From Stappia albiluteola (lineage in GTDB: Bacteria; Pseudomonadota; Alphaproteobacteria; Rhizobiales; Stappiaceae): a DNA stretch of 64,000 nucleotides. Below are positions 17,299 through 23,717 of the stretch, piece by piece. The translations under genes were made by a program, and so were the position numbers. The stretch spans positions 104,073 through 168,072 of the forward strand of contig NZ_JACFXV010000054.1 of assembly GCF_014050225.1 (NCBI RefSeq), given 5' to 3'. Within the stretch, counting starts at the first letter, position 1, and each line of letters begins with the position of its first letter. The notes beneath the pieces were generated by a model. The model made no database searches. It was not told the DNA's origin and saw only the letters and a list, made by a program, of their open reading frames with translations.

Positions 17299-18381
17299 AC
17301 GCTGTACTGCATCGAGCGCCGCTTGCAGGCATTGTTCCAGCGCATCGTTCGGACCCATGGTACTTGCAAGCTTTCGAATAATTTCCACCTGCTGGTGATC
17401 AGGAATGTTGCCGTAGCTACTGAAGGTCGTTATCACGCCTTCGTGGCCAAGGTTCTGCGACCACGCCTTGAATGCTTCCGGGCCCTTGCAGCGCTCCATG
17501 CCGATCCGAACCAGCATGTTGCGGAACGCATGTGGATTGAAGGGAGGAAGTGCCGCGTTTTGGAACGCAGCCGAAAAAATCTGCCGGATACGGTTTGCCG
17601 AACTCCAACATGCCCGATCAAGGCCGATCGCTTGCAGGCCCTTTCCTTTCACATGCTTCATTCGGGTGCGCGGAAACAACGGATCGTCGGGGCCGAAGTG
17701 TAGATCGTTGGTGAGGAATTCGACCCATTCACGGACGATTGCCTCGAGCTTGTCGCTCACCGGGAAGAAAGCCGTGGTAATCGTCTTGGCGAACTTGGTT
17801 TTGACCTCGCGTGGGTCTTGGAAAACGACGCCTGCCTTCAGGTCGACGTGCTTCAGTTTCAAGGATGCCACTGCGCCATCGCGGATGCCGGTAATGGCGA
17901 TGAAGGCGATCATTGCCCGGTCGCGTTTTTCGATCGCCGTGGAATACGGCATGACGTCAACGCACCGCTCGACCTGCGAAATCTCCGGTACGGGCTTTTT
18001 CCGCGGCGCCGTCGCGATGCGTTCGTCCCTGGCTGTAAGGGTGAAGTATTCGGCGTCGCAATAGCGGATTCTCGACCGGTAGCCGGATTGATCGGCCAGC
18101 CAGACGAAAAACGCCTGTACGGCCTTCAGCCTTGCCCGAACCGTGGCAAGCGACAGCACTTTGCCGGTGTCAGAATTGCTTCCCTCGAGAAGCTGCGTTT
18201 TGTAGTTCGTTGCATGTTGCACGTGGAAGACGGAAAACGGCTTCTTCCCGTTAAAGGTCTCGAACTCATCGATTGCGGCGGCCGCTTGATCGATTGACTT
18301 TTCGGACAGGCCCTTCGCGTGCTTCAGATACTCATAATAGCGGCGCTTGAGGCGGACGTTTTCGGAACGGGAATTCGGCAT
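17293..18381 (-). CDS. Tyrosine-family site-specific recombinase
   Basis: A 362-residue tyrosine recombinase. An N-terminal SAM-like core-binding domain (about 10-120) precedes a catalytic domain with AITGIRDGAVASL (catalytic Arg), VKTKFAK (Lys), NPHAFRNMLV (His-x-x-Arg), NLGHEGVITTFSSYG (His and nucleophile Tyr). All catalytic residues are present. It is convergent with the CRISPR array and its stop lies in the last, degenerate repeat. The target site is unknown; it is distinct from the P4-type integrase at the island's right end and may come from an older or nested element. The ATG at 18381 fits the conserved N-terminus. Confidence 0.85.
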   Translation of the reverse strand: MPNSRSENVRLKRRYYEYLKHAKGLSEKSIDQAAAAIDEFETFNGKKPFSVFHVQHATNYKTQLLEGSNSDTGKVLSLATVRARLKAVQAFFVWLADQSGYRSRIRYCDAEYFTLTARDERIATAPRKKPVPEISQVERCVDVMPYSTAIEKRDRAMIAFIAITGIRDGAVASLKLKHVDLKAGVVFQDPREVKTKFAKTITTAFFPVSDKLEAIVREWVEFLTNDLHFGPDDPLFPRTRMKHVKGKGLQAIGLDRACWSSANRIRQIFSAAFQNAALPPFNPHAFRNMLVRIGMERCKGPEAFKAWSQNLGHEGVITTFSSYGNIPDHQQVEIIRKLASTMGPNDALEQCLQAALDAVQRR

Positions 18382-18446
18382 GATGTGTCTTTCCCTTCAA
18401 ACCGGAAGTTTAAACGGTGCTTGGCGGAAACAGTTAATGTTCCCGG

Positions 18447-18863
18447 CTACCATTTGAACGACACCTTGAGAGACGACCATTTCCCGGCCAGATCGGTTTC
18501 CCGCGTGTGCTGCGACATCACCGTGCTGCAGGTCCCGCAGAGCGCTATGATCCGTCCTGCACCGTTATTGCCGGGATGGAAATCCGCCTCGCCGAAGGCC
18601 GGTTTGCGCGGTGCCTTACAGCCGAGGCAGAAGAACTCACCGGCACCACACGGGTGGCGCCTGCGCCTGCGCTTCGCCTTAAGGTGCGCCTTCAGGGCAT
18701 GCCCTTCGATCAGGTGTGGGCGCTGATCCGATATGGCCGGCAGGCCGTCTTTTACCCACGAACGGACGGTGCGCTCGTCCACGCCGAGGGTCTTGGCGGC
18801 CTCGGCGTATGTGTAGGATCGGTGGGACTTGAGCCGGTGAGGCGACGGGTATTTCCGGCCCAT
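18447..18863 (-). CDS. HTH protein with C-terminal zinc ribbon
   Basis: A 138-residue protein. The N-terminal part, YTYAEAAKTLGVDERTVRSW, is a MerR/excisionase-like helix-turn-helix. A basic linker (KAKRRRRRH) leads to CLGCKAP and CGTCSTVM, a four-cysteine zinc ribbon. It is likely a DNA-binding regulator or recombination directionality factor of the island. It starts 4 bp after the AlpA-type gene on the same strand, so the two are co-transcribed. Specific function is unknown. Confidence 0.65.
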   Translation of the reverse strand: MGRKYPSPHRLKSHRSYTYAEAAKTLGVDERTVRSWVKDGLPAISDQRPHLIEGHALKAHLKAKRRRRRHPCGAGEFFCLGCKAPRKPAFGEADFHPGNNGAGRIIALCGTCSTVMSQHTRETDLAGKWSSLKVSFKW

Positions 18864-18867
18864 CGCC

Positions 18868-19074
18868 TCACTCCACGCCGTTCTTTATCAGGTCGTGAAT
18901 ATCCGCAGCGCGCCAAGCGGTGATGCGCGGCCCAAGCTTCACGGGTTGAGGATAGCGCCCGGACTTGACGCCCGCCCACCAGGTCGATTTCGACACGGGG
19001 ATCGGGCCATTGGGCGCGAGAAGCGAAGACAGGCGGAGAACGCCGGTCTTCGGCAGATCGTTGTCGTATTTCAT
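18868..19074 (-). CDS. AlpA-family regulator / excisionase-like protein
   Basis: A 68-residue protein of the AlpA (phage P4 Vis-like) group. LRLSSLLAPNGPIPVSKSTWWAGVKSG is the winged helix-turn-helix and YPQPVKLGPRITAWRAADI the family signature. AlpA/Vis proteins control integrase expression and excision of P4-like islands, which fits its place between the recombinase genes. A 12-bp palindrome lies about 60 bp upstream. Confidence 0.85.
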   Translation of the reverse strand: MKYDNDLPKTGVLRLSSLLAPNGPIPVSKSTWWAGVKSGRYPQPVKLGPRITAWRAADIHDLIKNGVE

Positions 19075-19132
19075 TGGTCCGTTTCATCCTATTTCGGATG
19101 AGCCGGACGTAAGCGACGTACGGATGACTTAG

Positions 19133-19144
19133 TCCGAATTCGGA
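19133..19144. promoter_or_regulatory. TCCGAATTCGGA palindrome upstream of the AlpA-type gene
   Basis: A perfect 12-bp palindrome lies about 60 bp upstream of the minus-strand AlpA-type start, in a 132-bp gap. Partial copies occur nearby (TTTCGGAT at about 19093, GAATCCGAA at about 19151, CCGAATTC at about 19174). The cluster of CCGAA half-sites suggests an operator or a Vis/Xis binding site. Confidence 0.4.
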
Positions 19145-19206
19145 TCCCGTGAATCCGAACGAAAATCGGCCTCCCGAATTCAGGCGGGTTGAGGATTTGA
19201 AATCGT

Positions 19207-20157
19207 TCAGTTTTTCCGGGAGATGCCCGGCAGCAATTCACGGGCTTTTTTTAGATGGTTGCGCACCGTATCGTCGGAGACATCGAAGCCGAGCTCCGCC
19301 ATATCCTCCGCGATTCTCCTGGGCGCAGGTCCTGGTGTGCCATTGGGGTCATAGCGGTACTTCTTCACAGCCATCGTGATGAGCAATTTAAGAAGTGTCT
19401 CTCTTTCGCGTGCACCGAGCGGCTTTTCGTTGTCCGCAGGTGACGCGCCCGAAACGTTGGTCGGCGGCAAGACACCAGCGGGGTGTTCGGTTGCGGTTTC
19501 AAGTTTCGCGCGAAGTAGCCGATTTTCTTCATCGACCCATTCATACTCCGCTTTCCAGTCGCGCATTCTGTCCCCGTATTCGGCGAGCTTCGTCTTCATC
19601 TCTTCCGGCAGGCCGAACTGCTTGGCTTCCGCCCAGGACACAAAATCGATCGGCGCAAGCGGATCTTTGATTAGATGCACCCTCTTGGCCGTGAGTGCAA
19701 TGTCGCGCCGCACAATGAATTCACGGGCGGAGGGGGACGTCGATGCATGCCGCTCCAATTTTGACGCCGTCGCGAAATGCGGCGATAAGCCAAGAGACAG
19801 TGCGACCGCTTCTTCGATTGTCCACCGGTCTTTTCGGCACCAATGGTCCCAATCAGGCCGGTTCTGCGGCGAGTTCCAGGGCATCAGGCTTTCCTGCCGA
19901 TCGATTTGCGCTCGCATCTCGGCGGCCCACGTTCCTCTTGTCTGGCGGTACCGTTCGGCAAGTTCTTCGTCGGAAAGTGAGGAAAGCAAGCGTTTGTGTT
20001 CTTCGTAGCCCGACGCCAAGCTTTGATGTTTGCGTAATAGACGCGAGACCGCGAAAGCATTGGTCGGCGGCGGTGTTGCACGGCCTTTGAACCATCCTAG
20101 CGCGAGGGCCGCAATCATTTCCTCCCGTGAAGGAAACTGTTCCCCATCGTCCGACAT
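19207..20157 (-). CDS. Hypothetical protein of integrative element, C-terminal HTH
   Basis: A 316-residue protein that I cannot assign to a named family. Residues 90-190 include RWTIEEAVALSLGLSP, a segment often seen in proteins of rhizobial integrative elements. A short coiled coil is likely near residues 195-220 (EYGDRMRDWKAEYEWVDEEN). The C-terminus, PAPRRIAEDMAELGFDVSDD followed by TVRNHLKKA, reads as a helix-turn-helix. It is probably DNA-binding. It begins 6 bp after the integrase stop, on the same strand. Confidence 0.65.
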   Translation of the reverse strand: MSDDGEQFPSREEMIAALALGWFKGRATPPPTNAFAVSRLLRKHQSLASGYEEHKRLLSSLSDEELAERYRQTRGTWAAEMRAQIDRQESLMPWNSPQNRPDWDHWCRKDRWTIEEAVALSLGLSPHFATASKLERHASTSPSAREFIVRRDIALTAKRVHLIKDPLAPIDFVSWAEAKQFGLPEEMKTKLAEYGDRMRDWKAEYEWVDEENRLLRAKLETATEHPAGVLPPTNVSGASPADNEKPLGARERETLLKLLITMAVKKYRYDPNGTPGPAPRRIAEDMAELGFDVSDDTVRNHLKKARELLPGISRKN

Positions 20158-20163
20158 TTCTCG

Positions 20164-21387
20164 TCACACCCGCATCGGCACCACGTTGTCCGATGCAGCC
20201 TCGCAGAAATTCGCCCACGCCTCCATAAGTTCTCGCCGCTTTTCCAGAAGGTCGCCGCGGCGGTATGCGGCTTCCGCCTTGTTCGGGATGGTATGCGCAA
20301 GGGCCATTTCGCAAACGTCCCTTGGGAAACCGGTGCATTCCGACGCCCAGTCCCGGAAGGTTGACCGGAAGCCGTGAGCCGTGGCTTCACGCTCCATTCG
20401 GCGCAAAACCATCAAGAAGACCATGTTGGACAGGGGTTTGTTCGCCGAGCGACCCGGGAAAAGGTAGGGGCTGTCACCTGCCAGCAGTCTCGCTTCGCGC
20501 AGGATCGCCAAACACCGATCTGACAGGGGAACGCGATGCTCGCGGGACCCCTTCATACGGTCGGATGGGACGGTCCAAATTTTCGCGTCGAAGTCGATCT
20601 CATCCCAACGCGCCTTCAGAACCTCGCTGGTTCGACACGCCGTGAGGATAAGGAATTCAAACGCGAGCCTCGTCGTGGGCGAAACATCGCTTGACCGTAA
20701 CTCCTTCACGAACCCTTCTATTTGCCTATAGGGCAATGCGGCATGGTGGCGCTGCTTTGCCGGCTGTTTCGGTAGGCCCTTTATGACGCCGGCGGCAGGG
20801 TTTTCGCCGTCACGAAAGCCCGAAGCCTTCGCCCAATCGAGAATGGTCCCGATCCGCTGCTTCACGCGCCTCGCGGTTTCGGGCTTCGTCAGCCAGATCT
20901 GCGACAGCGCATGCAGAACATTGGCCGGCTCGACTTGATCGACGCGCTTCGATCCGAAGACCGGGAAGACGTGCTGTTTGAGCGTATTGATCCACTGCTG
21001 ACGGTGTTTCTGATTACGCCAGCTACCGCGGTAGCTCTCGTGAACGAGAAGCGCCGCTTCCTCGAAAGACGGGATGGTCTGATTTTGCTTGCGTCGCTCG
21101 ACAAGTGGATCGCCGCCGGACCGGGCGATGTGCCGCATTTCCTGCGCCTGTTCCCGAGCCTGCGCGAGCGAAATAAGACGAAGGCTCCCGAGGCCAATGT
21201 CGCGGCGCCGGCCATGGACGACCGTCCGCAACAGCCAGCGCTTGGCTCCAGACGGATCGACGACAAGGTAAAGGCCATTACCGTCGGCATAGCGTCCCGG
21301 CTTGTTCTCGTTCCGGACCTTCACCGCCGTCAATGCGTTCTTCGGATGAGCGCCCTTGGGCATGATGCTGTTCGTATAATTCGCCAC
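20164..21387 (-). CDS. int: P4-type tyrosine integrase of the island
   Basis: A 407-residue integrase with the DUF4102-type arm-binding N-terminus (YADGNGLYLVVDPSGAKRW), a core-binding domain and a catalytic domain. Catalytic segments are LTACRTSEVLKARW (Arg), TAHGFRSTFRDWAS (His-x-x-Arg) and LAHTIPNKAEAAYRRGDLLE (His, Tyr). P4-type integrases insert into tRNA 3' ends, matching the tRNA-Ser repeat. Its start faces the right att repeat 139 bp away. In the circularised form int would be beside attP. Confidence 0.92.
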   Translation of the reverse strand: MANYTNSIMPKGAHPKNALTAVKVRNENKPGRYADGNGLYLVVDPSGAKRWLLRTVVHGRRRDIGLGSLRLISLAQAREQAQEMRHIARSGGDPLVERRKQNQTIPSFEEAALLVHESYRGSWRNQKHRQQWINTLKQHVFPVFGSKRVDQVEPANVLHALSQIWLTKPETARRVKQRIGTILDWAKASGFRDGENPAAGVIKGLPKQPAKQRHHAALPYRQIEGFVKELRSSDVSPTTRLAFEFLILTACRTSEVLKARWDEIDFDAKIWTVPSDRMKGSREHRVPLSDRCLAILREARLLAGDSPYLFPGRSANKPLSNMVFLMVLRRMEREATAHGFRSTFRDWASECTGFPRDVCEMALAHTIPNKAEAAYRRGDLLEKRRELMEAWANFCEAASDNVVPMRV

Positions 21388-21525
21388 CCCACGTTTTATA
21401 CCACAAAATATGTGGGATGTGGCGCGCTTTCAACGAACGCTATTGGACAACTGAAATCGTTAAACGTAAGGAAAATATATGATTATCAATCTTCCTCGGA
21501 TGGTGTTGGACGTTAATTAGGCGGA

Positions 21526-21541
21526 CTTCCTCTCCGCCATT
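21526..21541 (+). repeat. Right attachment repeat of the island
   Basis: CTTCCTCTCCGCCATT is an exact copy of the tRNA-Ser 3' end at 7017-7032. It lies just upstream of the integrase gene and just before IS481 debris. The 138 bp between int and this repeat hold no gene and should contain the int promoter and arm sites. Confidence 0.75.
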
Positions 21542-21560
21542 TTCCGCCTGTACGGCTTGG

Positions 21561-21599
21561 AGACATGGGTGACAGATCGTACCTAAGACATGGGTGACA
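21561..21599. repeat. Two direct copies of an IS481-type end motif
   Basis: AGACATGGGTGACA occurs at 21561-21574 and again at 21586-21599. ATGGGTGACA-type motifs are typical of IS481-family ends in rhizobia, and the transposase tail starts 30 bp further on. This is probably the preserved terminus of a decayed IS481 element. Confidence 0.5.
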
Positions 21600-21627
21600 A
21601 TCTCGTGCCGAACGGATTGTCGGTGGT

Positions 21628-22056
21628 CTACAGGGTTCTCTGTTCCAGGTCGATATATCCCAGATCATAGTTCATGAAGCTGACGAGCCAAATGCCGTCG
21701 TCGACTTCCTTGATGTCCGGACTCCGACCGGCGAGCACGGTCAAGACGTTGATCTTCTTTCTGGCTATGCAGATACGGCCGCAGGCGGTGACCAGGATGT
21801 CCTTGTCATGGAACGGATAAGTCAGTTCCGGAAGTCCGACATAGGGCCTTGAAGCGGGCGCGTAGAGCTCGGCCGGCATCCTCATGGCGATGCCTTCGTG
21901 CGGCCTTTCCTCGTCGAACTCGTTGACGAAATCGTCGAACCGGCCCTGCCGTTGGAGCGCGTTCATGCCCGGCGCGCGCGCCGTCTCCTGCTTCAGTGTC
22001 CGGTGCATGCGCTCGTGGCAGCCGTTCTGCTGCGGATGGCCGGGCCTGGTGCGCAT
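21628..22056 (-). pseudogene. IS481-family transposase, C-terminal fragment
   Basis: The 142-residue reading frame contains only the C-terminal part of an IS481-type DDE transposase: RPGHPQQNGCHERMHRTLK, FDDFVNEFDEERPHEGIAMR with the catalytic-Glu-containing region, and LPELTYPFHDKDILVTACGR. The N-terminal HTH and first two catalytic acids are missing; homology stops at about 22045, where unrelated sequence begins. It is therefore a non-functional remnant of an element next to the CRISPR island's right end. Confidence 0.85.
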
Positions 22057-22074
22057 GACACGCAGGCGGTGGGT

Positions 22075-22575
22075 CGGTCATCAATACGTTCACCAACGAC
22101 GGCGATGATAATCTCACCCTGCGAACGGCAACCTCCGCCTTGCCAACCAACGTGGCGGTCGATCTCATTTCCTGCCGCGCCGTGGCCACCGTCGGCAGTG
22201 GAGACAGCGCCGCGTTTACCTTCACCTATTCAACGACGAGCCCTAGCGCCTAATCTTTCGCCCTCTCCTTCGTCAACAACGATGCCGACGAGGACTCCTT
22301 CGACCTGATTGTCAGTGGCGCGGCGACCGGGCCTGGCATTATTTGGGCTGTTTCGGCTCGGGTCGGTCTGCTGAAATAGAAGCCGGTTTCGCAGCCCCAG
22401 GTTGCGGCCGTCGTCGATATAAACGTGAATGCCGCAGCGGTGTGAGTGTCGTGTTATCCGCGCCATTCTCCGGCGCCGCAGTGATTTTTTCAGGATCCGG
22501 CACGAACACGGAAACCGTGGTAACGGACGCCAACGGAGATGTGACAAGCTTCCCTATTTTTGAGGTAAGGAGGCA
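22075..22575 (+). pseudogene. Remnant of a large repetitive surface protein
   Basis: From 22075 a frame reads a beta-sandwich module: FTNDGDDNLTLRTATS, then GSGDSAAFTFTY, an in-frame TAA at 22251, then SFALSFVNNDADEDSFDLIV. This matches the choice-of-anchor D type of extracellular repeat. After another break, a different frame reads GAAVIFSGSGTNTETVVTDA, an Ig-like repeat. The pieces are joined out of frame and have no start. They look like eroded parts of one adhesin or autotransporter gene, trapped between two IS remnants. Confidence 0.5.
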
Positions 22576-23368
22576 ATGATGGGCATAGCCAATTCCAGCG
22601 ATGAGTTCAAACGGGAAGCCATGGCACAGATTACCGAGCGGGGTATCCGGTCGCGTCGGTCTCGAAGCGGCTGGGCGTCAGCGTGCACTTGCTCAACAGG
22701 TGGAAGAGGAAGTTCTCACAGCCACCTGACGGCGATGACAAGGACGCCGAGATCAGACGGTTGAAGCGCGAGCTGGCAAGGGTCACCGAGGGGTGTGATA
22801 TCCTAAAAAAAGCCACTGCGTATTACGCCAAGGATGCAAAGTGAGATACGCGTTCGTCGCCGAGCGTCGCCTGCTGTTCTTGGTACGGATGACGTGTCGT
22901 CGTTGCCCTGCGCATCCTCCGAGCGGTTTCTACGGCTGGCTGAAGAGCCCTCTGAGTAAGAGGTGAAGGAGGGCGCCTGCCAGACCGAACTCATCAGCAA
23001 GTCCTGGATGGAAAGCGGCAAGGTGTATGGCTTTCGCAATCTGCACGACGATCTGTTGGATCAGAGCGAGACGTGCTGTTCGAACCGCGTTGCCCGACTG
23101 GCCAGACTGGCTGGTATCAAGGCCCGGATCGGCTACAAGTGACGACCGGGCAGCTATGGTGGTAACCCGTCATTGGTCGTCGACAACACATCGGACCGGC
23201 AGTTCGTTGTGGACGCGCCGGACCTACAAAGTCCGCGTCGAGGTCAGGCAGGATGTGTTCGACCACATCGAGATGTTCTACAACCCGAAGCGCAAGCACG
23301 TCAGGCACGGGACGCTGTCACCCGTCGAGTTCGAATGGCAGCAGGAAACAAGAACCGAGCGCGTCTAG
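22576..23368 (+). pseudogene. IS3-family element with frameshifts and internal deletion
   Basis: OrfA begins near 22576 (NSSDEFKREAMAQITERG), loses one base near 22643, and continues in another frame as RLGVSVHLLNRWKRKF and IRRLKRELARVTEGCDILKK to a stop at 22842. A run of seven A at 22805-22811 is the likely ancestral frameshift site. OrfB begins VRYAFVAE near 22841 with several frameshifts. At about 23220 it jumps from VVDNTSDRQFVVDAPD straight to TYKVRVEVRQDVFDHIEMFY, removing most of the DDE core. It cannot transpose. Confidence 0.85.
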
Positions 23369-23717
23369 AAAACTCGGGGCTATTCACAACCACTTAGAGC
23401 AGTCAGATCGCAAAAGGTTGTGAATTGCCAAACGCGAACGGGTGATCGCACGATGAAGGCTGGAGTGCGCCATGCTAGGGAAAGTTGGCTCTGTGGGTGT
23501 CGTCGATTGCTTCGCGGAGTTCTCGCAGCCGCGCTGCCAGCTTCTTTATCAGGGAAGGGTGTACTGCGTCCAAGCGTCCGTAGGATAAAGGTTCTGCGCC
23601 CGCTTTTGTAAGTAAAGACCGGATCGAAAATCTGTGCGGATGTAAATCCATATATATGTTGTGTCATGCGTTGCAAGCCAACATTTGGTCGGGTTTTTCG
23701 AAGAAGTTTGGAATGCC
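23369..23717. other. Intergenic region before the glycan cluster
   Basis: No gene is visible in these 349 bp. An inverted repeat ATTCACAACC (23382-23391) / GGTTGTGAAT (23416-23425) lies just after the IS3 remnant and may be part of its end or a weak hairpin. The promoter of the glycan cluster should lie in the AT-rich part around 23600-23700. Confidence 0.4.

Larger units (their letters stand above)
7017..21541. mobile_element. tRNA-Ser integrated island carrying a type I-C CRISPR-Cas system
   Basis: A 14.5-kb segment is bounded by identical 16-bp repeats, the left one inside tRNA-Ser(GCU), the right one 139 bp upstream of a P4-type tyrosine integrase reading inward. Contents from left: cas3 to cas2, CRISPR array, second tyrosine recombinase, HTH/zinc-ribbon protein, AlpA-type regulator, unknown protein, integrase. 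No conjugation, replication or phage structural genes were seen, so the island is non-self-transmissible by itself. The ends and integrase appear intact, so excision is possible in principle. Boundaries are inferred from the repeat and have not been tested against an empty site. Confidence 0.75.

Noticed and set aside
21628..23368. IS481 and IS3 elements as active transposons
   Set aside because: One lacks its N-terminal half, the other has frameshifts and lost its catalytic core; neither has two intact ends.
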